Source: Gymnothorax reevesii
Lineage: Eukaryota; Chordata; Actinopteri; Anguilliformes; Muraenidae
Reading direction: 5' to 3'
Length of the DNA stretch: 64,000 nucleotides
NCBI GenBank assembly: GCA_029721435.1
Contig: CM056574.1
Coordinates: 1,658,501 to 1,722,500 of the forward strand
The notes beneath the pieces were generated by a model. That model had not been told where the DNA came from. It worked only from the letters and a program-made list of their open reading frames with translations, and ran no database searches. Shown in pieces: positions 35,901 to 47,207 of the stretch (position 1 is the stretch's first letter; each line of letters begins with the position of its first letter). A program made the position numbers and the translations under genes.

Positions 35901-38900
35901 ATGCTCCTTCTGCAGAGTAATCTGTGGTGACATGCTCCTTCTGCAGAGTAATCTGTGGTGACTCGCTCCCTCTGTAGAGTAATCTTTGGTGACTCACTCG
36001 CTCTGCAGTGTGATCTGTTGCAACTCAATCTCTCTGCAGAGTAATGTGTGGTGAGTCGCTCCCTCTGCAGAGTAATGTGTGGTGAGTCGCTCCCTCTGCA
36101 GAGTAATCTGTGGTGACTCGCTCCCTCTACAGTGTAGTCTGTGGTGACTCGTGCCCTCTGCAGAGTAATCTGTGGTGACGCGCTCCCTCTGCAGAGTAAT
36201 GTGTGGTGAGTCGCTCTCTCTGCAGTGTAATCTGTGGTGACTCGCTCCCTCTGCAGAGTAATCTGTGGTGACTCGCTCCCTCTGCAGAGTAATCTGTGGT
36301 GACATGCTCCTTCTGCAGAGTAATCTGTGGTGACATGCTCCTTCTACAGAGTAATCTGTGGTGACTCGCTCGCTCTGCAGTGTGATCTGTTGCAACTCAA
36401 TCTCTCTGCAGAGTAATGTGTGGTGAGTCGCTCCCTCTGCAGTGTAGTCTGTGGTGACTCGCTCCCTCTGCAGAGTAATCTGTGGTGACTCGCTCCCTCT
36501 GCAGAGTAATCTGTGGTGACTCGCTCCCTCTGCAGAGTAATCTGTGGTGACTCGCTCCCTCTGCAGAGTAATCTGTGGTGACTCGCTCCCTCTGCAGAGT
36601 AATCTGTGGTGACTCGCTCCCTCTGCAGATTAATCTGTGGTGACTCGCTCCCTCTGCAGATTAATCTGTGGTGACTCGTTCCCTCTGCAGTGTAGTCTGT
36701 GGTGACTCGCTCCCTCTGTAGAGTAATCTTTGGTGACTCACTCGCTCTGCAGTGTGATCTCTGGCAACTCAATCTCTCTGCAGAGTAATGTGTGGTGACT
36801 CGCTCCCTCTACAGAGTAATCTGTGGTGACTCGCGCCCTCTGCAGAGTAATCTGTGGTGACTCGCGCCCTCTGCAGAATAGTCTGTGGTGACTCGCGCCC
36901 TCTGCAGAGTAATCTGTGGTGACTCGCGCCCTCTGCAGTGTAGTCTGTGGTGACTCGCGCCCTCTGCAGAGTAGTCTTTGGTGACTCGCGCCCTCTGCAG
37001 AGTAGTCTTTGGTGACTCGCGCCCTTTGCAGTGTAGTCTGTGGTGACTCGTGCCCTCTGCAGTGTAGTCTGTGGTGACTCGCGCCCTCTGCAGTGTAGTC
37101 TGTGGTGACTCGCACCCTCTGCAGTGTAGTCTGTGGTGACTCGCTCCCTCTGCAGAGTAATCTGTGGTGACTCGCGCCCTCTGCAGTGTAGTCTGTGGTG
37201 ACTCGCTCCCTCTGCAGTGTAGTCTGTGGTGACTCGCTCCCTCTGCCGAGTAATCTGTGGTGACTCGCTCCCTCTGCAGAGTAATCTGTGGTGACTCGCT
37301 CCCTCTGCAGAGTAATTTGTGGTGACTCGCTCCTTTTGCAGGGTAATCATTGGTGACTCGCTCCTTTTGCAGGGTAATCATTGGTGACTCACTCCCTTTG
37401 CAGGGAAAACTGTGGTGACTCCCTCCCTCTGCAGAGTAATCTGTGGTGACTCGCTCCTTCTGCAGAGTAATCTGTGGTGACTCGCTCCCTCTGCAGTGTA
37501 ATCTGTGGTGACTCGATCCCTCTGCAGATTAATCTGTGGTGACTCGCTCCCTCTGCAGTGTAATCTGTGGTGACTCGCTCCCTCTGCAGAGTAATCTGTG
37601 GTGACTCGATCCCTCTGCAGTGTAGTCTGTGGCGACTCGCTCCCTCTGCAGAGTAATCTGTGGTGACTCGCTCCCTCTGCAGAGTAATCTGTGGTGACTC
37701 ACTCCCTCTGCAGAGTAATCTGTGGTGACATGCTCCTTCTGCAGAGTAATTTGTGGTGACTCGCTCGCTCTGCAGTGTGATCTGTTGCAACTCAATCTCT
37801 CTGCAGAGTAATGTGTGGTGAGTCGCTCCCTCTGCAGAGCAATGTGTGGTGAGTCGCTCCCTCTGCTGAGTAATCTGTGGTGACTCGCTCCCTCTGCAGT
37901 GTAGTCTGTGGTGACTCGTTCCCTCTGCAGTGTAGTCTGTGGTGACTCGCTGCCTCTGTAGAGTAATCTTTGGTGACTCACTCGCTCTGCAGTGTGATCT
38001 GTTGCAACTCAATCTCTCTGCAGAGTAATGTGTGGTGAGTCGCTCCCTCTGCAGAGTAATGTGTGGTGAGTCGCTCCCTCTGCAGAGTAATCTGTGGTGA
38101 CTCGCTCCCTCTGCAGAGTAATCTGTGGTGACTCGCTCCCTCTGCAGAGTAATCTGTGGTGACGCGCTCCCTCTGCAGAGTAATGTGTGGTGAGTCGCTC
38201 TCTCTGCAGAGTAATCTGTGGTGACTCTCTCCCTCTGCAGAGTAATCTGTGGTGACTCGCTCCCTCTGCAGAGTAATCTGTGGTGACTCGCTCCCTCTGC
38301 AGAGTAATCTGTGGTGACTCGATCCCTCTGCAGTGTAATCTGTGGTGACTCGCTCCCTCTGCAGAGTAATCTGTGGTGACTCGCTCCCTCTGCAGAGTAA
38401 TCTGTGGTGACTCGCTCCCTCTGCAGAGTAATCTGTGGTGACATGCTCCTTCTGCAGAGTAATCTGTGGTGACTCGCTGCCTCTGTAGAGTAATCTTTGG
38501 TGACTCACTCGCTCTGCAGTGTGATCTGTTGCAACTCAATCTCTCTGCAGAGTAATGTGTGGTGAGTCGCTCCCTCTGCAGAGTAATGTGTGGTGAGTCG
38601 CTCCCTCTGCAGAGTAATGTGTGGTGAGTCGCTCCCTCTGCAGAGTAATGTGTGGTGAGTCGCTCCCTCTGCAGAGTAATGTGTGGTGAGTCGCTCCCTC
38701 TGCAGAGTAATCTGTGGTGACTCGCTCCCTCTGCAGAGTAATCTGTGGTGACTCGCTCCCTCTGCAGAGTAATCTGTGGTGACGCGCTCCCTCTGCAGAG
38801 TAATGTGTGGTGAGTCGCTCTCTCTGCAGAGTAATCTGTGGTGACTCTCTCCCTCTGCAGAGTAATCTGTGGTGACTCGCTCCCTCTGCAGAGTAATCTG

Positions 38901-41900
38901 TGGTGACTCGCTCCCTCTGCAGAGTAATCTGTGGTGACTCGATCCCTCTGCAGTGTAATCTGTGGTGACTCGCTCCCTCTGCAGAGTAATCTGTGGTGAC
39001 TCGCTCCCTCTGCAGAGTAATCTGTGGTGACTCGCTCCCTCTGCAGAGTAATCTGTGGTGACATGCTCCTTCTGCAGAGTAATCTGTGGTGACTCGCTGC
39101 CTCTGTAGAGTAATCTTTGGTGACTCACTCGCTCTGCAGTGTGATCTGTTGCAACTCAATCTCTCTGCAGAGTAATGTGTGGTGAGTCGCTCCCTCTGCA
39201 GAGTAATGTGTGGTGAGTCGCTCCCTCTGCAGAGTAATGTGTGGTGAGTCGCTCCCTCTGCAGAGTAATGTGTGGTGAGTCGCTCCCTCTGCAGAGTAAT
39301 CTGTGGTGAGTCGCTCCCTCTGCAGAGTAATCTGTGGTGACTCGCTCCCTCTGCAGAGTAATGTGTGGTGAGTCGCTCCCTCTGCAGAGTAATCTGTGGT
39401 GACTCGCTCCCTCTGCAGTGTAGTCTGTGGTGACTCGCTCCCTCTGCAGTGTAGTCTGTGGTGACTCGTTCCCTCTGCAGTGTAGTCTGTGGTGACTCGC
39501 TGCCTCTGTAGAGTAATCTTTGGTGACTCACTCGCTCTGCAGTGTGATCTGTTGCAACTCAATCTCTCTGCAGAGTAATGTGTGGTGAGTCGCTCCCTCT
39601 GCAGAGTAATGTGTGGTGAGTCGCTCCCTCTGCAGAGTAATGTGTGGTGAGTCGCTCCCTCTGCAGAGTAATGTGTGGTGAGACGCTCCCTCTGCAGAGT
39701 AATCTGTGGTGAGTCGCTCCCTCTGCAGAGTAATCTGTGGTGACTCGCTCCCTCTGCAGAGTAATCTGCGGTTACTCGCTCCCTCTGCAGAGTAATCTAC
39801 GGTGACTCGCTCCCTCTGCAGAGTAATCTGCGGTGACTCGCTCCCTCTGCAGAGTAATCTGCGGTGACTCGCTCCCTCTGCAGAGTAATCTGCGGTGACT
39901 CGCTCCCTCTGCAGAGTAATCTGCGGTGACTTGCTCCCTCTGCAGAGTAATCTGTGGTGACTCGCTCCCTCTGCAGAGTAATCTGTGGTGACTCGCTCCC
40001 TCTGCAGTGTAATCTGTGGCGACTCGCTCCCTCTGCAGTGTAGTCTGTGGCGACTCGATCCCTCTGCAGTGTAGTCTGTGGCGACTCGCTCCCTCTGCAG
40101 TGTAGTCTGTGGCGACTCGCTCCCTCTGCAGAGTAATCTTTGGCGACTCACTCGCTCTGCAGTGTGATCTGTGGTGACATGCTCCTTCTGCAGAGTAATC
40201 TGTGGTGACTCGCTCCCTCTGCAGAGTAATCTGCGGTGACTTGCTCCCTCTGCAGAGTAATCTGTGGTGACTCGCTCCCTCTGCAGAGTAATCTGTGGTG
40301 ACTCGCTCCCTCTGCAGTGTAATCTGTGGTGACTCGCTCCCTCTGCAGTGTAGTCTGTGGCGACTCGCTCCCTCTGCAGTGTCGTCTGTGGCGACTCGCT
40401 CCCTCTGCAGTGTAGTCTGTGGCGACTCGCTCCCTCTGCAGAGTAATCTTTGGCGACTCACTCGCTCTGCAGTGTGATCTGTGGTGACATGCTCCTTCTG
40501 CAGAGTAATCTGTGGTGACTCGCTCCCTCTGCAGAGTAATTTGTGGTGACTCGCTCCTTTTGCAGGGTAATCATTGGTGACTCACTCCCTTTGCAGGGAA
40601 AACTGTGGTGACTCCCTCCCTCTGCTAAGTAATCTGTGGTGACTCGCTCCTTCTGCAGAGTAATCTGTGGTGACTCGCTCCCTCTGCAGAGTAATCTGTG
40701 GTGACTCGCTCCCTCTGCAGAATAAGCTGTGGTGACTCGCTCCCTCTGCAGTGTAGTCTGTGGTGACTCGTTCCCTCTGCAGTGTAGTCTGTGGTGACTC
40801 GCTGCCTCTGTAGAGTAATCTTTGGTGACTCACTCGCTCTGCAGTGTGATCTCTGGCAACTCAATCTCTCTGCAGAGTAATGTGTGGTGACTCGCTCCCT
40901 CTACAGAGTAATCTGTTGTGACTCGCTCCCTCTGCAGAGTAATCTGTGGCGACTCGCTCCCTCTGCAGAATCATCCGTGGCGACTCGCTCCCTCTGCAGA
41001 GTAATCTGTGGTGACTCGCGCCCTCTGCAGAGTAATCTGCGGTGACTCGCGCCCTCTGCAGAGCAGTCTGTGGTGACTCGCGCCCTCTGCAGTGTAGTCT
41101 GTGGTGACTCGCGCCCTTTGCAGTGTAGTCTGTTGTGACTCGCGCCCTCTGCAGTGTAGTCTGTGGTGACTCGCGCCCTCTGCAGAGTAGTCTGTGGTGA
41201 CTCGCTCCCTCTGCAGAGTAGTCTGTGGTGACTCGCTCCCTCTGCAGTGTAGTCTGTGGTGACTCGCTCCCTCTGCAGTGTAGTATGTGGTGACTCGCTC
41301 CCTCAGCAGAGTAATCTGTTGTGACTGGCTCCCTCTGCAGAGTAATCTGTTGTGACTGGCTCCCTCTGCAGAGTAATCTGTGGTGACTCGCTCCCTCTGC
41401 AGTGTAGTCTGTGGTGACTCGCTCCCTCTGCAGAGTAATCTGTGGTGACTTCCTTCGTCTGCAGAGTAATCTGTGGTGACACGCTCCTTCTCCAGAGTAA
41501 TCTGTGATGACTCGCTCCCTCTGCAGAGTAATTTGTGGTAACTCATTCTGTCTGCAGAGTAATCTGTGATGACTCGCTCCCTCTGCAGAGTAATTTGTGG
41601 TGACTCATTCTGTCTGCAGAGTAATCTGCGGTGACTCGCTCTGTCTGCAGAGTAATCTGCAGTGACTCGCTCTGTCTGCAGAGTAATCTGCAGTGACTCG
41701 CTCTGTCTGCAGAGTAATCTGCAGTGACTCGCTCTGTCTGCAGAGTAATCTGCGGTGACTCGCTCTGTCTGCAGAGTAATCTGCGGTGACTCGCTCTGTC
41801 TGCAGAGTAATCTGCGGTGACTCGCTCTGTCTGCAGAGTAATCTGCGGTGACTCGCTCTGTCTGCAGAGTAATCTGTGGTGACTCGCTCCCTCTGCAGAG

Positions 41901-44440
41901 TCATCTGTGGTGACTCGCTCCCTCTGCAGAGTCATCTGTGGTGACTCGCTCCCTCTGCAGAGTCATCTGTGGTGACTCGCTTCCTCTGCAGAGTCATCTG
42001 TGGTGACTCGCTTCCTCTGCAGAGTCATCTGTGGTGACTCGCTTCCTCTGCAGAGTCATTTGTGGTGACTCGCTCCCTCTGCAGAGTCATCTGTGGTGAC
42101 TCGCTCCCTCTGCAGAGTCATCTGTGGTGACTCGCTCCCTCTGCAGAGTCATCTGTGGTGACTCGCTCCCTCTGCAGAGTAATCTGTGGTGACTCGCTCC
42201 CTCTGCAGAGTAATCTGTGGTGACTCGCGCCCTCTGCAGTGTAGTCTGTGGTGACTCGCGCCCTCTGCAGTGTTGTCTTTGGTGACTCGCTCCCTCTGCA
42301 GAGTAATCTGTGGTGACTCACTCCCTCTGCAGAGTAATTTGTGGTGACTCGCTGCCTCTGCAGAGTAATCTGTGGTGACTCGCTGCCTCTGCAGAGTAAT
42401 CTGTGGTGACTCGCTCCCTCTGCAGAGTAATCTGTGGTGACTCGCTCCCTCTGCAGAGTGATCTGTGGTGACTCGCTCCCTCTGCAGAGTAATCTGTGGT
42501 GACTCGCTCCCTCTGCAGTGCCATCTGTGGTGACTCGCTCCGTCTGCAGAGTAATCTGTGGTGACTCGCTCCCTCTGCAGTGTAGTCTTTGGTGACTCGC
42601 TCCCTCTGCAGAGTAATCTTTGGCGACTCCCTTGCTCTGCGGCAACTCAATCTTTCTGCAGAGTAATGTGTGGTGACTCACTCCCTCTGCAGTGTAATCG
42701 GTGGTGACTCGCTCCCTCTGCTGAGTAATTGGTGGAGACCCGCTCTTTCTGCTGAGTAATTGGTGGAGACTCGCGCCCTCTGCAGTGTAATCTGTGGTGA
42801 CTCGTGCCCTCTGCAGTGTAGTCTGTGGTGACTCGCGCCCTCTGCAGTGTAGTCTGTGGTGACTCGCGCCCTCTGCAGTGTAATGTGTGGTGACTCGCTC
42901 CCTCTGCAGAGCAATCTGTGCTGTGGTGACTCGCTCCCTCTGCAGAGTAATCTGTGGTGACTCGCTCCCTCTGCAGAGTAATCTGTGGTGACTCGCGCCC
43001 TCTGCAGTGTAGTCTGTGGTGACTCGCGCCCTCTGCAGTGTAATCTGTGGTGACTCGCTCCCTCCGCAGAGTAATCTGTGGTGACTCGCTCCCTCGGCAG
43101 AGTAATCTGTGGTGACTCGCTCCCTCTGCAGAGTAATCTGTGGTGACTCGCTCCCTCTGCAGTGTTGTCTTTGGTGACTCGCTCCCTCTGCAGAGTAATC
43201 TTTGGCGACTCCCTTGCTCTGCGGCAACTCAATCTTTCTGCAGAGTAATGTGTGGTGACTCACTCCCTCTGCAGTTTAATCGGTGGTGACTCGCTCCCTC
43301 TGCTGAGTAATTGGTGGAGACTCGCTCTTTCTGCAGTGTAGTCTGTGGTGACTCGCTCCCTCTGCAGTGTAGTCTGTGGTGACTCGCGCCCTCTGCAGTG
43401 TAATGTGTGGTGACTCGCTCCCTCTGCAGAGTAATCTGTGGTGACTCGCTCCGTCTGCAGAGTAATCTGTGGTGACTCGCTCCCTCTGCAGTGTAGTCTT
43501 TGGTGACTCGCTCCCTCTGCAGAGTAATCTTTGGCGACTCCCTTGCTCTGCGGCAACTCAATCTTTCTGCAGAGTAATGTGTGGTGACTCACTCCCTCTG
43601 CAGTGTAATCGGTGGTGACTCGCTCCCTCTGCTGAGTAATTGGTGGAGACCCGCTCTTTCTGCTGAGTAATTGGTGGAGACTCGGGCCCTCTGCAGTGTA
43701 ATCTGTGGTGACTCGTGCCCTCTGCAGTGTAGTCTGTGGTGACTCGCGCCCTCTGCAGTGTAGTCTGTGGTGACTCGCGTCCTCTGCAGTGTAATGTGTG
43801 GTGACTCGCTCCCTCTGCAGAGCAATCTGTGCTGTGGTGACTCGCTCCCTCTGCAGAGTAATCTGTGGTGACTCGCTCCCTCTGCAGAGTAATCTGTGGT
43901 GACTCGCGCCCTCTGCAGTGTAGTCTGTGGTGACTCGCGCCCTCTGCAGTGTAATTTGTGGTGACTCGCTCCCTCGGCAGAGTAATCTGTGGTGACTCGC
44001 TCCCTCGGCAGAGTAATCTGTGGTGACTCGCTCCCTCTGCAGAGTAATCTGTGGTGACTCGCTCCCTCTGCAGTGTTGTCTTTGGTGACTCGCTCCCTCT
44101 GCAGAGTAATCTTTGGCGACTCCCTTGCTCTGCGGCAACTCAATCTTTCTGCAGAGTAATGTGTGGTGACTCACTCCCTCTGCAGTTTAATCGGTGGTGA
44201 CTCGCTCCCTCTGCTGAGTAATTGGTGGAGACTCGCTCTTTCTGCAGTGTAGTCTGTGGTGACTCGCTCCCTCTGCAGTGTAGTCTGTGGTGACTCGCGC
44301 CCTCTGCAGTGTAATGTGTGGTGACTCGCTCCCTCTGCAGAGTAATCTGTGGTGACTCGCTCCCTCTGCAGAGTAATCTGTGGTGACTCGCGCCCTCTGC
44401 AGTGTAATCTGTGCCATCTCGCTCCCTTTGTAGAGTAATC
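32972..44440. repeat. 31-bp minisatellite, about 370 units, filling receptor intron 1
   Basis: The unit reads AGTAATCTGTGGTGACTCGC followed by TCCCTCTGCAG, 31 bases, over 11.5 kb. A variant starting GTGATCTG, mostly followed by TTGCAACTCAATC, recurs at 34863, 35390, 35731, 36010, 36382, 36754, 37777, 37994, 38521, 39141 and 39544. All these spacings are exact multiples of 31 (17, 11, 9, 12, 12, 33, 7, 17, 20 and 13 units). Near the 3' end a variant containing GCGGCAACTCAATCTTTC lies at 42639, 43221, 43550 and 44132 (582, 329 and 582 apart), so a 911-bp block is duplicated in tandem. The minus strand has no stops in any phase of the unit, giving apparent frames up to 381 codons with repeats like ERVTTDYSAEGASHHRL. 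They have no protein features and I treat them as spurious. The array ends about 70 bases before exon 2. Confidence 0.97.
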
Positions 44441-44508
44441 ACTCGCCCTCCCTCTCCAGCTCGTTAATTCTCTATCTCCCTACCTCCTTCTCTCCCCCCT
44501 CTCCACAG
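44441..44508 (+). promoter_or_regulatory. Polypyrimidine tract and acceptor of receptor intron 1
   Basis: A strongly C/T-rich stretch with TCTCCCCCCTCTCCACAG ends at 44508 and is followed by exon 2. It directly follows the last degraded 31-bp units, whose own CTCCCTCTGCAG ends look like acceptors too. Confidence 0.85.
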
Positions 44509-44685
44509 TATCATATATGAGGTGACGGGTCAGTGGCTGTTCGGACAGCACTTCTGCAAGATGTGGATCTCCTTTGATGTCCTGTTCTGCACAGCATCCA
44601 TCGTTACCCTCTGCTTCATCAGTCTGGACCGCTACTGTTCCGTCATCTCCCCACACCACTACCCTCAGAGGATGTCCCGCTCCAG
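44509..44685 (+). CDS. Aminergic GPCR (5-HT4-like), coding exon 2: TM3 and DRY
   Basis: This exon encodes the last base of codon 97, codons 98-155 and two bases of codon 156. It covers extracellular loop 1, TM3 and the start of intracellular loop 2. Visible landmarks are W106 in the GQWLFG loop motif and C113, which would pair with C194 of loop 2. D120 (position 3.32) is the amine-binding aspartate of aminergic receptors, and L136-D137-R138-Y139 forms the G-protein-coupling DRY motif. The run DVLFCTASIVTLCFISLDRY is close to histamine H2, 5-HT4 and 5-HT6 receptors. The donor is TCCAG then GTATAC at 44686. The exon is in phase with both neighbours. Confidence 0.94.
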
Positions 44686-44725
44686 GTATACTCACACTCA
44701 CTCACAGCAAACACACCCATCAAGG

Positions 44726-44895
44726 TAAGGTTCGAATTAGGGATAGGTTAAGGTTTGGGTTAGGGTTTGGGGTAATGTTAGGATTAGGGATAGGTTAAGG
44801 TTAGGGTAAGGGTTTGGGGTAAGGTTAGAATTAGGGATAGGCTCGTGGGTCAGGGTTAGGTGAAACTTAAGAATAATTTAAGGTTAAGTTTAGGA
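44726..44895 (+). repeat. Degenerate telomere-like GGTTAG repeats in receptor intron 2
   Basis: About 170 bases consist of irregular copies of GGGTTAGG and GGATAGGTTAAGG-type hexamer derivatives. This is not a canonical telomere. Degenerate interstitial tracts of this type are common in fish genomes. Confidence 0.75.
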
Positions 44896-45355
44896 AAACA
44901 ATCTTCCTTTCCCAAGTTTCCCCTTGTGAGGGCCGCTTGGGAAAGAAAAGTTTGCGCAGGACATTCATTGTAATGGAGCCTCTGTTTGGGTGGCGATGAG
45001 CGGGATTCTTTTCCTCAGATATCGTGGTCAGGAAGTTTTCCCGGATCTGTCTCCGGGTAGCCTCCTCAGAATCTGTTGTTTGTGTACAAATCCTGTGATA
45101 CCTGAGCAATTGTGATTTGATCAGGCCTTTGAAAGTGTGTTTTGGATGGAGACAGTTTTTGTGTAAAAGTGAGTGTGTCTGTGTCTTTAAAGAAGACTTT
45201 TGTGTCTAATGTGTGTGTCTGGGTAAATGAGGGTCCTTTATATGTGGTGGTTTCCAAGAGGTCTATGCTTTCTTTATGTGTGGTGTATTTAACTGTGATT
45301 GTTCTGTGGTGTGTGTTGAGGATTAGAATGAAGTTTTTGAAGTTCTGTAGACAAT
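44880..45355 (-). pseudogene. Penelope-like reverse transcriptase relic, C-terminal part
   Basis: On the minus strand, frames with one shift between them read CLQNFKNFILILNTHHRTI, ESIDLLETTTYKGPSF, TLDTKVFFKDTDT and then RYHRICTQTTDSEEATR. That order (hydrophobic core, HxT, FL(D/E)T.IYKG, LDTK.F.KPTDT, R..RICS) is the stretch after the catalytic motif in Penelope-like and related reverse transcriptases. The relic is cut at its upstream side by the inverted-repeat element at 45356-46684, beyond which more of it continues. It has frameshifts and stops and is not functional. Assignment rests on motif order as remembered, not on a search. Confidence 0.65.
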
Positions 45356-46684
45356 GGCCCGTATTCAGAAACGCCACTCACACTCACCCTCCACTCACCA
45401 TATAGTGAGTACGATTGAAATGTAACTGGAGTGTGAGAGAGAGAGACCTACCACTAACTGAGGGAGCGGTCCCACTCCTCGCTCGTTGATATTCACAAAC
45501 GCCACTCGAGCATAAATGACAGTAGTGGGCACTGGGTACCACAGGCGGTGCGTCGGCTGCTGCAAAGGGACGCTCAATCCTCACCCTTCAGTGCTGAGTA
45601 ACCTAAACCTGTCGCAGTTTACTTTTCTAAATTAGAAAGTTTCTCAGACTCATTGGTAAGCGCTGTTGTACATTGCCTCACAAAATTGAGGCGTTTCTTT
45701 CACACATAAATGACGACGTAAAATATCCATATGTCTTCGTAAATTCTGTGGTCGAGTGGCTCGCGAAAGGCGCAGGACAGCCCACGAGGCTCACTAAGCA
45801 ACAAGCTGCGACACGTGCCGGACATTTCAGTCTAGATACGGCAATTAAAAATGTAGAAAAGACTGGATTCTCGCGACTTACAACTACATGAGCCTCGCAG
45901 ACCAATCCACGCGCGCCCCACGAGCCGCTGAGCGCAGAATTTTCCAACCCATGAGTCCAGAAAAGCGCGAGAAATCCGAGTGCGTGAGAGTTGACAGATG
46001 TGCGTCATTAATGAAAACTGGCCACATCTGATAATGTTGAGAGTTTTCGGAGTTTCTGCAATGGTGATTTAAATGAATTGAAAACAGGGCAATAATTATC
46101 AGTGCTCATTCTGACTTAACAAGTAGAACTGGCGACACTTGATAATGCTTTGGATTTTTGTAGTTCAAGGAAATAAAATTTTATTAAATGATTGAATATG
46201 ACCTTTTTTCAATCATTATCTTTAAGGGATGGTTTTGAGCTTCCGGTATTGCCAGTTCACCAGTAGCCACAGGCGGGTACACAAATGCTAACCTCGAGTT
46301 CACCACAGTGTTGTTCGTAAACACTGAAACCAGGTGGTCAGTTAGTAAGTTACCGGCATCGATATCATCATTAGTTAAAATTTGCATAGTTGCGACTGCG
46401 TCGAGCACATGGCTGTAAATTATTCAGAGTTTCTAATGTTTGTAATCACCTGAAAGCCATGACAACGAAATACCGGCGCAAGTTAGTGCGGCTCAAGGGA
46501 GGCATTCCCTGCAATCAACCTTCACTCAGAAAGAGACGCTATTTTCAGTGTGAGTGAGGTCTCTGAAAGCAAATGAGTGTTAGGACAACCTCTGACTCAT
46601 TTAGTATAACCTGACACTAACTAAGTTTTAGTACTCACTCGTAATCAGTCAGTCATTAGTGTGTGTCGTTTCTGAATACGGGCC
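45356..46684. mobile_element. 1.33-kb nonautonomous element with 18-bp terminal inverted repeats
   Basis: GGCCCGTATTCAGAAACG at 45356-45373 is repeated exactly in reverse complement at 46667-46684. Inside each end are ACTCAC-rich subterminal sequences. No transposase is recognisable in the interior; two frames of 72-74 codons have no known motifs. A GTAG occurs at 45347-45350 and again just after the right end (46685-46688), but I cannot be sure it is the target duplication. The superfamily is unassigned. Confidence 0.75.
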
Positions 46685-46740
46685 GTAGTGTCCATGTTTC
46701 CCACCTCATCTAAGTATCTTAAGTAATTGGATGATGCGTC
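46685..46740 (-). pseudogene. Penelope-like reverse transcriptase relic, catalytic-motif part
   Basis: The minus strand reads NYLRYLDEVGNMDT. RYLDE corresponds to the RYxDD catalytic box of reverse transcriptases (second D replaced by E). It lies directly across the inserted element from the downstream CLQNFKNF... stretch, in the order expected if one reverse transcriptase was split by the insertion. The piece is short, so confidence is moderate. Confidence 0.45.
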
Positions 46741-47207
46741 AACGCAGAGTCCCTACATAAATGATTCATGACCCACACAGTAATTATTTTCTGATGAGAG
46801 TAATTTTAATGGTGTTATTAGGAGATGCAGCAGTTTCACACGCCTGTAAATGAGCACCACGTATGAGGTAAACATATCCCTCTGTGCTGGTGACAGTTTT
46901 ATGGTCTCAGGAAATGAGATGTTTTTTGCGGATAAAACAGTCATCTCCACAATGTTAAGAGTAGATACACAGTAAAGGTCCATCCTGCTCTCCGCCAGTC
47001 CTCCATCATCTCTTCCTTCCTGTTTCGTTCCTCCTCCGCGGCGTGTGACTGCAGCCTGAGTCATCAGGGAGGTTGGACGTTCAGCTCTGTTGGCCAAAGC
47101 AGTATCAGGAACTCGACCCATTCATGAGACGAAACTCATTTAACCGTCTCCCCCTCTCTCTCCATCTCTCCCTCCCCCTCCCCCTCCTCCTCCATCCTCT
47201 CCCTCAG
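46741..47207 (+). other. End of receptor intron 2 with acceptor
   Basis: The sequence is unique, ending in a long C/T-rich tract (about 47140-47207) and CCCTCAG, the acceptor for coding exon 3. No other gene is seen. Confidence 0.75.

Noticed and set aside
3263..44440. CRISPR-like regular repeats
   Set aside because: The arrays are contiguous tandem repeats without unique spacers, in vertebrate-type DNA.
32888..44442. Many minus-strand frames (up to 381 codons) in the 31-bp array
   Set aside because: The unit has no stop on the minus strand in any phase, and the array lies in an intron of a + strand gene. No start context or conserved domain is seen.
44726..44895. Telomere or chromosome end
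   Set aside because: The GGTTAG-like tract is short, degenerate and lies inside an intron between confirmed coding exons.
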